Below, piece after piece: positions 7,194 through 14,061 of a stretch of DNA of 18,189 bases. Positions within the stretch are counted from its first letter, which is position 1. Each line of letters begins with the position of its first letter. The notes under the pieces were generated by a model. That model saw only the letters and a program-made list of their open reading frames with translations, had not been told where the DNA came from and made no database searches. Made by a program: the position numbers and the translations under genes. This DNA is from Deltaproteobacteria bacterium (lineage in GTDB: Bacteria > Desulfobacterota > Desulfobacteria > Desulfobacterales > ETH-SRB1), in assembly GCA_019314185.1 (NCBI GenBank), contig JAFCZU010000076.1:1-18189 (forward strand), written 5' to 3'.

Positions 7194-7994
7194 TCATTTT
7201 AGGTTTAGCATATTTGCATCAAAAACTGGCCCGTCCATACAAACATGTAAATATTTCCCTGACTTGTTCTTACTTTCGACAGCGCATCCTAAGCATGCTC
7301 CAATACCGCAAGCCATTATTGTTTCAATAGAAATCTGACATGGCACTGAATATGTCTCCGCGATCCGCGCGACAGCGCCCAGCATTGCAAAAGGACCACA
7401 CGCGCAAATAATATCCGGTTTTTTTTCCTTTATCCCCTTTTCAAGAAGATCGGTTACAAGCCCTTTTTCTCCGGAGCTTCCATCGTCAGTAATAATTTGA
7501 ACTCTTAGTTTAAGCCGTGCAAAATCATCTTTACACAAAACGTCATCTTTTGTTCTTCCACCAAGAAACAGTGTACTGTCCGAAAGGTCGACACCTTTTT
7601 CATTGAGTGTCAAAGTTAGAAAAAGCAGCGGGGCAATACCGATCCCGCCCCCCACAATAAATAAGCGGCGATAATTATCCAATACAGAAAAGCCTCTGCC
7701 GAGAGGGCCAACGATGTCTACATAATTGCCCGCTCTGTATCTCGAAAGCTTTTCAGTGCCTGAGCCCACAACCTTGTAAAGGAGTTCGATGCCTTCTACC
7801 TGGTCATCATTTTTAATCAGCCTGTGTATGGAAAAAGGGCGTCGAAGAAATGGAACAGACTGGGCCGGCATGTGCAGCGTTATAAATTGTCCCGGCTTTG
7901 CCTTCAGATATTTTCGGCTGCACTCTAAACCGATTTTGTAACACGAAGAACTAACCTTTCTGTTCCACAAAACCCGAACTTTTTCTTGAACCAT
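7194..7994 (-). CDS. pyrK: Dihydroorotate dehydrogenase B, electron transfer subunit (PyrK type)
   Basis: A 266-residue iron-sulfur flavoprotein of the ferredoxin-reductase fold. The FAD motif is RRPFSI (51-56), the NAD(P)-binding GGGIGIAP lies at 115-122, and the C-terminal [2Fe-2S] cysteines are C229, C234, C237 and C252 (CGIGACLGC...HVC). This spacing is typical of PyrK, which passes electrons between the FMN subunit PyrD and NAD+ during orotate formation. The ending GPVFD is also characteristic. No pyrD lies on either side, which is unusual because pyrK and pyrD are commonly adjacent. A role with another partner, as a general NAD(H):flavin/FeS electron carrier, cannot be excluded. The start at 7994 has a CAGGAA site upstream. 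Confidence 0.85.
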   Translation of the reverse strand: MVQEKVRVLWNRKVSSSCYKIGLECSRKYLKAKPGQFITLHMPAQSVPFLRRPFSIHRLIKNDDQVEGIELLYKVVGSGTEKLSRYRAGNYVDIVGPLGRGFSVLDNYRRLFIVGGGIGIAPLLFLTLTLNEKGVDLSDSTLFLGGRTKDDVLCKDDFARLKLRVQIITDDGSSGEKGLVTDLLEKGIKEKKPDIICACGPFAMLGAVARIAETYSVPCQISIETIMACGIGACLGCAVESKNKSGKYLHVCMDGPVFDANMLNLK

Positions 7995-8103
7995 ATCAAT
8001 TTGTTCCTGAGTATTAAGTCATTTTGTAACTATTCAGCAGCCGATTTGCGCTGATCATCACTGATATTTTTTCTTTTATTATCATATACAAATTTTATAC
8101 TAT

Positions 8104-8227
8104 TCAGGCACAGAGTGGCAAAGGCACAAAGGCGCATAGTTGGCTTGCCTGAAGTCATTGATTTTTGCCGGACCTGCAAATCTCTATATGTTTTTATTTT
8201 TCTTTGTGCCACTGTCTCTGTGCCTGA
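8104..8227. repeat. Imperfect inverted repeat bracketing a gene scrap
   Basis: TCAGGCACAGAG at 8104-8115 is the exact reverse complement of 8216-8227. Inside these arms further similarity continues (TGGCAAAGGCACAAAG against CTTTGTGCCACTG) with a small gap. The motif family (CACAGAG, GGCACAAAGG) is the sort of short repeated intergenic text I recall from many environmental bacterial genomes. The interior holds the four-helix-bundle scrap. Confidence 0.55.
8156..8197 (-). pseudogene. Scrap of a four-helix-bundle (S23-like) protein gene
   Basis: A minus-strand frame reads IKTYRDLQVRQKSM. This resembles the N-terminus of the four-helix-bundle/23S rRNA intervening-sequence protein family, typically KsYRDLxVWQKsM. 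The usual tryptophan is replaced by arginine and the similarity stops after about 14 residues. The surrounding 60-codon open frame (8030-8212) is otherwise unlike any protein I know. It is probably a leftover of a small mobile or repeat-associated gene. Confidence 0.4.
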
Positions 8228-8246
8228 GTGATTACTGTATTTAACC

Positions 8247-8276
8247 TATCTGCGTTTATCTGTGTGAATCTGTGGC
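8247..8276. repeat. Three imperfect 10-bp tandem units
   Basis: TATCTGCGTT, TATCTGTGTG and AATCTGTGGC follow each other with a 10-bp period. This kind of 'ATCTGCGTT' text is a dispersed intergenic repeat that I recall from many genomes. Function is unknown. It lies just downstream of the pgeF stop. Confidence 0.5.
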
Positions 8277-8286
8277 TGAAGTTACG

Positions 8287-9060
8287 TCATTTTAATCCAA
8301 TAACAGATGCAAACCTGCCTGTAGTTCTTTCTCCACGAAAAGAAAAAAAGAGACCTGCATTACACTTGGAGCATATTCTGCTTATATGAATATTTTCAAT
8401 TAACACACCTGCGTTGCAAAGCTGGTCCCGGCTTATGGACCAAAAGTCAAAATGATCGTACCTGTCTTTGTATTGCCAAAACAAACTTGGGATTTCATTT
8501 TTATAATTAACAAATTGCGAGCAACATGGACCAAGAGAGGGGCCTATGCCTGCAATAATATTATTTGGACTGCAGCCAAAGCGTTTCATTGCGTTTATTG
8601 TATGATCTATAACATTATTTATGCTTCCACGCCAGCCGGAATGAACATTTGCCACCACGCGCCTAACCGGATCATACATTAAAACAGATTGACAGTCGGC
8701 TGTCTGCACAACAAGATATTTGTCGGGGATATCGGTAATCATGGCATCTCCGACAAGGTGAGAACCGGAAGCACCATTAATTTTATTTGATTTGTCATTT
8801 TTTGAAAATATCAGAACATTTGCCGCATGTATTTGTTTTAAAAAAACAAGATCTTTCCCTCCGATACATTCTGATATAATCCGCCTGTTTTTCTCAACAT
8901 TTTTGTAATCGTCTCCAACATCAAAACTAACATTCAGGCTATGGAAAGGTTCTCTGCTGCAACCGCTACTTCTCGTAAAGATCCCATGCCGAACACATGC
9001 AAATTTGCCAATATGCGGAAATTGAAAAAATGAAACCCCTTTTTTCTGTCTTAAAATCAC
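8287..9060 (-). CDS. pgeF: Purine nucleoside phosphorylase / polyphenol-oxidase family protein (YfiH/PgeF, LACC1-like)
   Basis: A 257-residue member of the DUF152 (Cu-oxidase_4) family. The zinc-binding residues are H78 in LKQIHAANV, C123 in TADCQS and H140 in ANVHSGWRG. The GIGPSLGPCC segment (171-180) is also diagnostic. The family acts on purine nucleosides (adenosine or inosine phosphorolysis), and the E. coli member has been linked to peptidoglycan editing. The start is a GTG at 9060 with AAAGGAG eight bases upstream (9069-9075). The gene follows the FmdB-type zinc ribbon by 76 bp on the same strand, and pyrK lies about 290 bp downstream past a repeat-rich gap. Confidence 0.9.
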   Translation of the reverse strand: MILRQKKGVSFFQFPHIGKFACVRHGIFTRSSGCSREPFHSLNVSFDVGDDYKNVEKNRRIISECIGGKDLVFLKQIHAANVLIFSKNDKSNKINGASGSHLVGDAMITDIPDKYLVVQTADCQSVLMYDPVRRVVANVHSGWRGSINNVIDHTINAMKRFGCSPNNIIAGIGPSLGPCCSQFVNYKNEIPSLFWQYKDRYDHFDFWSISRDQLCNAGVLIENIHISRICSKCNAGLFFSFRGERTTGRFASVIGLK

Positions 9061-9106
9061 ACAGCAAACTCCTTTGTAATTCTATTTTATAAACGCTAAA
9101 ACAGAT

Positions 9107-9121
9107 GTGGCTGACCGCCAC
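9107..9121 (-). terminator. Small hairpin between fmdB and pgeF
   Basis: GTGGC-TGACC-GCCAC forms a 5-bp GC-rich stem with a 5-nt loop 15 bp past the fmdB stop. Only a mixed, T-rich stretch follows on the minus strand, so it may be a weak terminator or an mRNA processing or spacer hairpin. Confidence 0.3.
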
Positions 9122-9136
9122 AAGAATCTATCAAGC

Positions 9137-9331
9137 TCAGGAAAAACCTGATGAAGCCCTTGTTGAGCAGCCTCCATTGCCAGCGCTATTAATAAAACAG
9201 GTAGAACTTAAAAGCCTTTTTACATCCTTATTGTTGCATTTGGGACAAATTACTACTTTTTTATCACTGCTGAAAACAAGTTTCTCAAAAGAATGATTGC
9301 ACTTTTCACATTTATATTCATATATTGGCAT
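9137..9331 (-). CDS. FmdB-family putative regulatory zinc-ribbon protein
   Basis: A 64-residue protein starting MPIYEYKCEKC, the diagnostic opening of the FmdB zinc-ribbon family. Zinc ligands are C8 and C11 (CEKC) and C29 and C32 (CPKC). After the ribbon comes a short, low-complexity tail (GNGGCSTRASSGFS). The name comes from a protein encoded with formamidase in Methylophilus, and the biochemical role of the family is not settled. AAGGAA lies about seven bases upstream of the ATG. It heads the pgeF transcription unit. Confidence 0.85.
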   Translation of the reverse strand: MPIYEYKCEKCNHSFEKLVFSSDKKVVICPKCNNKDVKRLLSSTCFINSAGNGGCSTRASSGFS

Positions 9332-9565
9332 AAAAAATTTCCTTTAGGGTTCGCTAAAAAATAAGGTTGTTTATCGTCTCACATCTTCAAGAAATAGTAT
9401 AATACTGGCTTTGCAGCCAAAATCAACAATAAATTGAGACTGTTGAAAATAGAGAGCAAATGACTTAGAAAATACCCAGAAGATCTTTTTTGAAAGAAAC
9501 CGCGGCAGCAGGTAATTTTTACAGGATAACAAAAAACAGACAAAGAAACTCAATTGGGAAGACAA

Positions 9566-9712
9566 ATGAAATCAACGCTAATTATATTACTGATTGTCGG
9601 TTTTTATTTTCTCATGCAGTTTTATATTCTCCCCAAGCTTGGCATTTCCACCTGAATGCGGAATGCCTGTCAGTTGACAGAAAAAAAGGAAGTAAAAGAT
9701 AAGACCAAATAG
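9566..9712 (+). CDS. Candidate tiny membrane selenoprotein (in-frame UGA at codon 30)
   Basis: An ATG at 9566 opens a 29-codon frame encoding a clear membrane segment (TLIILLIVGFYFLMQFYIL, about residues 4-22) followed by PKLGIST and TGA at 9653-9655. The same frame continues without interruption for 18 codons (MRNACQLTEKKEVKDKTK) to the TAG at 9710. If UGA is read as selenocysteine, the product is 48 residues: one helix, a U-x4-C pair and a lysine-rich, probably cytoplasmic tail. A SECIS-like hairpin lies 16 nt after the UGA. The ribosome site is weak (GGGAAG, 4-nt spacing). Alternatives are a 29-residue membrane peptide ending at TGA, or chance. No selB/selC is in the window, so the decoding machinery is assumed. 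Nothing else is visible in 9332-9565 or 9713-9862. Confidence 0.45.
9656..9680 (+). promoter_or_regulatory. SECIS-like hairpin after in-frame UGA
   Basis: CTGTC (9667-9671), loop AGTT (9672-9675) and GACAG (9676-9680) form a five-pair stem. The loop starts 16 nt after the UGA and has G as its second base. Bacterial SECIS elements are described as having the apical loop about 16-37 nt past the UGA with a G among the first two loop positions, so this one just meets the rule. The stem is short and a 5-bp stem can arise by chance. Confidence 0.4.
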
Positions 9713-9862
9713 TTTATTTGTAACACTTTAGCTTTTTAAAAACGAATTCAAACTTACGGGTTTGTTTTGAACCGCAGAATATTCAAATAATGCTTTTTCG
9801 AATTAGTAATATCTTAACAAAACCAGCCAAATTTTCAAAACGCTAAATCATTACATTTATTT

Positions 9863-9867
9863 GAGGT
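9863..9867 (+). promoter_or_regulatory. Shine-Dalgarno site supporting an AUU start for panC
   Basis: GAGGT at 9863-9867 lies seven bases before ATT at 9875. No comparable site precedes the first in-frame ATG at 9902, which reads AAATTAACAGAA upstream. Confidence 0.55.
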
Positions 9868-9874
9868 ACAGTCC

Positions 9875-10723
9875 ATTAAAGTAATTGCCAAATTAACAGA
9901 AATGCAGGGATACTCCGACCTGATGCGTAGTTCCGGCAAAACAATTTCCTTTGTTCCAACCATGGGTTTTTTGCATGAAGGGCATCTGTCCCTTATCAGA
10001 AAAGGGCGCGAGCTCGGAGACAATCTAATTGTAAGCATTTTTGTCAATCCCGCCCAGTTTAGCCCTGGAGAAGATTTTGAATCATATCCAAAAGACCTTG
10101 ACAGGGATTTTGATTTGGCAGAAAAAAGTGGCGCTGATGTAATTTTTACTCCTGACGAAAAAGAACTATATCCCGGGAATTTTCAAACATATGTTGAGCT
10201 GGAAAAACTGCCAAACCATCTTTGCGGAATTTCCAGGCCCACATTTTTTAAGGGGGTTGCAACAGTTGTCGCAAAACTGTTTAACACTGTAAAACCTCAT
10301 ATCGCCGTATTCGGAGAAAAAGACTATCAGCAGCTAATTATCATACGCCGAATGGTTCGCGACCTGAATTTTGGAATAAATATCGTTGGCGTTCCGACGC
10401 TGCGGGAACCTGACGGGCTTGCCATGAGTTCAAGAAACAGTTATCTTACGTCAGAGCAAAGGATTAACGCCTTGTGCATATACAAATCATTAAAAAATGC
10501 ACAGGAACTTCTTAAAAACGGCGTCAATGATGCGGCAAGTATCATTAACACAACTTCAGGATTGATAAAATCACATGCGGAAACCACTATAGATTACATT
10601 ACAATATGCGACCCTGAAACCCTTGCTGATATAGAAACAATCAACAGACCGGCATTAATGGCGCTCGCTGTAAAGGTAGGCGAAACCCGTCTTATAGACA
10701 ACATGATGCTTAATCCAGAGTAA
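9875..10723 (+). CDS. panC: Pantothenate synthetase (pantoate-beta-alanine ligase)
   Basis: Condenses pantoate with beta-alanine using ATP in coenzyme A precursor synthesis. The nucleotidyl-transferase motifs are clear: VPTMGFLHEGH (HxGH with H34 and H37 in 282-residue numbering), the FVNPAQF segment, VFGEKDYQQL and AMSSRNSYL in the KMSKS position. The first ATG is at 9902 and would give 273 residues, missing the usual N-terminal strand. In-frame codons upstream read KVIAKLTE, just like the beginning of other PanC proteins. The only fitting start there is ATT at 9875, which has GAGGT seven bases before it and gives 282 residues, the usual length. No ATG, GTG or TTG occurs in that stretch. No panB or panD is adjacent; metK follows 71 bp downstream on the same strand. 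Confidence 0.9.
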   Translation: MKVIAKLTEMQGYSDLMRSSGKTISFVPTMGFLHEGHLSLIRKGRELGDNLIVSIFVNPAQFSPGEDFESYPKDLDRDFDLAEKSGADVIFTPDEKELYPGNFQTYVELEKLPNHLCGISRPTFFKGVATVVAKLFNTVKPHIAVFGEKDYQQLIIIRRMVRDLNFGINIVGVPTLREPDGLAMSSRNSYLTSEQRINALCIYKSLKNAQELLKNGVNDAASIINTTSGLIKSHAETTIDYITICDPETLADIETINRPALMALAVKVGETRLIDNMMLNPE

Positions 10724-10764
10724 TAGTTTAGCTGGTAGAGTAGTTGAGTGGTCAAGCACTCGAC
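10724..10764 (+). other. tRNA-half-like sequence / hairpin in the metK leader
   Basis: TAGTTTAGCTGGTAGAGTA (10724-10742) differs from a common tRNA D-arm sequence at three places, all C to T, and the four D-stem pairs survive as G-U or U-A pairs. It is followed by an 8-pair hairpin, GTTGAGTG (10743-10750), loop GTCAAG, CACTCGAC (10757-10764), at the anticodon-arm position. The loop has six rather than seven bases. No T-arm or acceptor stem follows, so it is not a functional tRNA. It may be a tRNA relic, a leader hairpin, or chance. It starts right after the panC stop. Confidence 0.35.
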
Positions 10765-10794
10765 CAATTTACAAACAAAGGAGACACAATTATT

Positions 10795-11964
10795 ATGGGA
10801 AAAGAGCAATTCTTTTTTACTTCCGAATCCGTCACAGAAGGGCATCCAGACAAAGTTGCCGACGCCATATCGGATTCTATCCTGGACGCCATTATTGAAA
10901 AAGATAAAAACTGCAGAGTTGCCTGTGAAACTCTTGTTACAACAGGCCTGGCCTTTATTGCCGGCGAAATCACAACAAAATGTTATGTTGATATACCCAA
11001 GATTGTCAGGGAAACAATACGTGATATCGGATATCATTCATCCAAAATGGGCTTTGACTGGCAAACCTGTTCGGTCATAACCAGCATTGATCATCAATCT
11101 CCCGATATCGCTCAGGGGGTTGATATCGGCAAAGGACTGTTTAAGGAGCAAGGCGCTGGAGATCAAGGTCTTATGTTTGGATTTGCCTGCGATGAAACTC
11201 CGGAATTGATGCCCATGCCGATTATGTTTGCTCACAACATTACCAAACGTCTTGCCACTGTTCGAAAAAACGGAGCTCTTGATTTCTTAAGACCCGACGG
11301 CAAATCCCAGGTAACCATCGAATATAAAAACGGCACTCCAAAACGGGTTGATACGGTTGTAATTGCCGCTCAACACAAACCGGATATTACCTACGATGAG
11401 TTAAAAGAAGCTATTATTCAAGAAGTCATCAAAAAAGTAATCCCAAAAGAAATGACAGACGGCGATACCAAATATTTTGTTAATGCTACAGGCAAGTTTA
11501 TCCTTGGCGGACCTATGGGGGATTGCGGACTTACAGGTCGAAAGATTATAGTTGATACTTACGGCGGCCAGGGAAGTCACGGGGGTGGATGTTTTTCAGG
11601 AAAAGATCCCTCCAAGGTTGATCGCAGCGCATCATATATGGGAAGACATATTGCAAAAAATATCGTTGCCGCAGGTCTTGCAAAAAAATGCGAGCTGCAA
11701 GTTGCTTATGCAATTGGTGTCTCACAACCGGTTTCTGTCATGTTAGATCTTAAAGGCACCGGAGTTATACCCAAACAACGGGTCAAGGAGATTATTCTTG
11801 AAGTTTTTGATTTGAGGCCTGCTGCAATTATCGAATATCTTGATCTCTTGAGACCAATCTATCAAAAAACATCGGCTTATGGACACTTTGGCCGCAATGA
11901 ACCGGAATTCACGTGGGAAAAAACAAATATGGTGGATGTTATCAGAGAAAAGGCTGGATTGTAA
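10795..11964 (+). CDS. metK: S-adenosylmethionine synthetase
   Basis: A 389-residue methionine adenosyltransferase making SAM from methionine and ATP. The ATP-binding GHPDK lies at residues 16-20, the signature [10 protein letters not shown] at 120-129, the second signature is [13 protein letters not shown], and the P-loop-like stretch [16 protein letters not shown] follows. The ATG at 10795 has AAAGGAG about 11 bases upstream. The open frame also reaches an upstream TTG at 10744, but that would add 17 unrelated residues through a leader hairpin. ahcY starts 19 bp after its stop, so the two are almost certainly one operon. I see no match to a known SAM riboswitch in the 71-bp gap before it. 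Confidence 0.97.
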   Translation: MGKEQFFFTSESVTEGHPDKVADAISDSILDAIIEKDKNCRVACETLVTTGLAFIAGEITTKCYVDIPKIVRETIRDIGYHSSKMGFDWQTCSVITSIDHQSPDIAQGVDIGKGLFKEQGAGDQGLMFGFACDETPELMPMPIMFAHNITKRLATVRKNGALDFLRPDGKSQVTIEYKNGTPKRVDTVVIAAQHKPDITYDELKEAIIQEVIKKVIPKEMTDGDTKYFVNATGKFILGGPMGDCGLTGRKIIVDTYGGQGSHGGGCFSGKDPSKVDRSASYMGRHIAKNIVAAGLAKKCELQVAYAIGVSQPVSVMLDLKGTGVIPKQRVKEIILEVFDLRPAAIIEYLDLLRPIYQKTSAYGHFGRNEPEFTWEKTNMVDVIREKAGL

Positions 11965-11983
11965 AAAAAAGGAGAATAATAAA

Positions 11984-13438
11984 ATGTCTGTTTTAAAAGC
12001 AATGAAAGATACAAAGGGGTTTTTAAAGATAGAACCCTCACTTCCATATAAAGTGGCCGATATTTCGCTCGCAGATTTCGGGTTTAAGGAGATGAAACTT
12101 GCTGAAAATGAAATGCCGGGTTTAATGGCGGTACGAAAGAAATACGGGTCTCAAAAGCCGCTCAAGGGAATGAAAATTATGGGGAGTCTCCATATGACCA
12201 TTCAAACCGCCATGCTCATTGAGACGCTAAAAGAACTCGGCGCAGATATTCGCTGGGCCACATGTAACATCTTTTCCACACAGGATCATGCCGCGGCGGC
12301 AATTGCCAAAAACGGTTCAGCGGCAGTATATGCATGGAAAGGGGAAACTCTTGAAGACTTCTGGTGGTGTACGGAACAGGCTTTAACCTGGCCTGACGGC
12401 AGCGGCCCTGATCTTATTGTTGATGATGGCGGTGATGCTACCTTATATGTTCATGAGGGCGTAAAAATAGAAAAAAACCCGGCGCTTTTAGATAAGACTT
12501 ATAACAGCCTTGATATGCAATTTCTTATAGCGCGCCTTAAAGCAAGTTATGAGCAGGATCCAGAACGCTGGACAAAAATTGCATCAAAAATCAGAGGTGT
12601 TTCCGAGGAAACCACTACCGGTGTCCACAGGCTTTACCACCTTGCGAAAAACGGCGAGCTGCTTTTCCCTGCTTTTAATGTAAACGATTCAGTTACAAAA
12701 TCAAAATTTGACAACCTTTACGGATGTCAGGAATCCCTGGCAGATGGAATCAAACGTGCCACAGATATTATGCTTGCAGGCAAAATCGTGGTAATATGCG
12801 GCTATGGGGATGTTGGGAAGGGATGCGCGAAATCGATGAGCGGATACGGCGCACGAGTGCTTATTACTGAGATCGATCCCATATGCGCACTGCAAGCCTC
12901 GATGGAAGGATTTGAAGTATTAACAATGAAAGATGCCGCGCCGATCGGAGATATCTTTGTTACAGCCACGGGATGTTACCATGTGATCACCGGTGAGCAT
13001 ATGGAACAGATGAAAAATGAAGCAATTGTCTGCAATATCGGTCATTTTGATAATGAAATTCAGATGACCCATCTCGATAACAATCCGGATTGTAAAAAGG
13101 AGCAGATTAAGCCGCAGGTTGACAAGTGGACTCTTAAATCAGGGCGATCCATTATTGTGCTTGCGGAAGGAAGACTGGTAAATCTTGGCTGCGCAACAGG
13201 CCATCCCAGCTTTGTAATGAGCAGCAGTTTCACAAATCAGTGCCTGGCACAGATAGAACTCGCATCAAAGCAATATGAAAAAAAGGTTTATACCCTTCCC
13301 AAAAAACTTGATGAGGAAGTAGCGCGGCTTCATATAAATAAACTTGGAGTAAAACTCTCCAAACTCACCCAGTTTCAGGCCGATTACATAGGTGTGCCGG
13401 TTGACGGACCATTTAAGCCCGATTCTTACAGGTATTAG
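11984..13438 (+). CDS. ahcY: S-adenosylhomocysteine hydrolase (adenosylhomocysteinase)
   Basis: A 484-residue NAD-dependent enzyme that splits S-adenosylhomocysteine into homocysteine and adenosine, relieving product inhibition of methyltransferases. It has the long bacterial/eukaryotic form. The NAD-binding glycine motif is [10 protein letters not shown]. Also visible are substrate-binding HMTIQTA and [34 protein letters not shown] and the C-terminal KPDSYRY, whose lysine and tyrosine reach the NAD of the neighbouring subunit. The start ATG has AAAGGAG (11968-11974) nine bases upstream. The open frame extends back into metK only without a ribosome site. The stop codon's last base is the first base of a palindromic element that may end the operon transcript. 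Confidence 0.97.
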   Translation: MSVLKAMKDTKGFLKIEPSLPYKVADISLADFGFKEMKLAENEMPGLMAVRKKYGSQKPLKGMKIMGSLHMTIQTAMLIETLKELGADIRWATCNIFSTQDHAAAAIAKNGSAAVYAWKGETLEDFWWCTEQALTWPDGSGPDLIVDDGGDATLYVHEGVKIEKNPALLDKTYNSLDMQFLIARLKASYEQDPERWTKIASKIRGVSEETTTGVHRLYHLAKNGELLFPAFNVNDSVTKSKFDNLYGCQESLADGIKRATDIMLAGKIVVICGYGDVGKGCAKSMSGYGARVLITEIDPICALQASMEGFEVLTMKDAAPIGDIFVTATGCYHVITGEHMEQMKNEAIVCNIGHFDNEIQMTHLDNNPDCKKEQIKPQVDKWTLKSGRSIIVLAEGRLVNLGCATGHPSFVMSSSFTNQCLAQIELASKQYEKKVYTLPKKLDEEVARLHINKLGVKLSKLTQFQADYIGVPVDGPFKPDSYRY

Positions 13439-13564
13439 ATGGTGTCGTAAAAAGTCCCATCTACTGCGTTGTAGTGTTTTTTCAGACACTCGGCATACTA
13501 CATGTATGGCCTCATTCCTGAAAAAACACTACGCCTTGTATATGAACCTTTTTACTTAGCCATC
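13438..13564. repeat. 127-bp palindromic intergenic element abutting ahcY
   Basis: The two ends are imperfect inverted repeats of about 48 bases: GATGG...GTAAAAAG from 13438 matches the reverse complement ending at 13564. Inside lies a perfect 15-bp pair, GTAGTGTTTTTTCAG (13471-13485) against 13518-13532. The centre contains a smaller palindrome, CATAC-TACAT-GTATG. The element has no ORF. From memory, such elements are scattered in Desulfobacterales genomes. On RNA it would fold into one long hairpin and may end or stabilise the metK-ahcY transcript. Confidence 0.75.
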
Positions 13565-13588
13565 AGAATTGAAATTTCCTGAAAGTTT

Positions 13589-13978
13589 ATGAAAAAAAAG
13601 ATTCCAAAATTTAAATCTGAGGAGCAAAATAGCCTGTTAAAATCTAAAATTAAATTGGAAGATACACAACGACCAAAAATTATTACAATTATGTGCGCGT
13701 TGTATATCTTTAATATATCAGGTGTAATTTTGGTGCCTTTCAGTGATAAAGCATGGTCCATCGGCTTTTGGTGGCCGCCATATTTAGGTTTTTCAGCAGT
13801 AATTCTCTTGATCTGTATATACGGTTTTTGGGGAATGAAGAAATGGTCGATAATACTTTATATGACATTTATTGCCGTCAATCAGATTGTAATGCATAGC
13901 ATAGGAAGAACCGCCACATTAATCATACCCGGTATAGTTTTGCTGGTGCTTTTGTCACAGTATCGTAAAATGACTTAA
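13589..13978 (+). CDS. Small multi-pass membrane protein of unknown function
   Basis: A 129-residue protein with a charged, lysine-rich N-terminal 30 residues (cytoplasmic by the positive-inside rule), followed by hydrophobic segments at about 31-51, 64-84, 86-105 and 108-123. The last two are separated only by a short HSIGRT turn. The short WGMKKW loop between segments 2 and 3 is positive. I do not recognise a family. The ribosome site is weak (GAAAG). It lies 24 bp past the palindromic element and 83 bp before the CheD-HDOD gene on the same strand, so it may be co-transcribed with it. No link in function can be shown. Confidence 0.65.
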   Translation: MKKKIPKFKSEEQNSLLKSKIKLEDTQRPKIITIMCALYIFNISGVILVPFSDKAWSIGFWWPPYLGFSAVILLICIYGFWGMKKWSIILYMTFIAVNQIVMHSIGRTATLIIPGIVLLVLLSQYRKMT

Positions 13979-14061
13979 ATCGAATATTTCATGAATAACA
14001 CAAAACCGCCGGCAGGATATTGACCTCAGACTAACAAAATAAAATTTCGAGAAGCTTTTTC

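Noticed and set aside
8030..8212. 60-codon minus-strand ORF as a real gene
   Set aside because: Only 14 residues resemble a known family; the rest is translated repeat sequence. It is kept as a scrap only.
9137..9151. TCAGG-AAAAA-CCTGA hairpin at the fmdB end
   Set aside because: It lies inside coding sequence and the 5-bp stem is of the size expected by chance.
9490..9702. 70-codon plus-strand ORF overlapping the candidate selenoprotein
   Set aside because: Its composition is not protein-like and it has no ribosome site; the membrane-protein frame is more convincing.
10744..10794. Upstream TTG start for metK
   Set aside because: The extension translates the leader hairpin and is absent from the MetK family; the ATG at 10795 has its own ribosome site.
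10724..10800. A functional tRNA or a SAM riboswitch before metK
   Set aside because: There is no T-arm or acceptor stem for a tRNA, and the gap is too short and lacks the conserved cores of SAM riboswitch classes I can recall.
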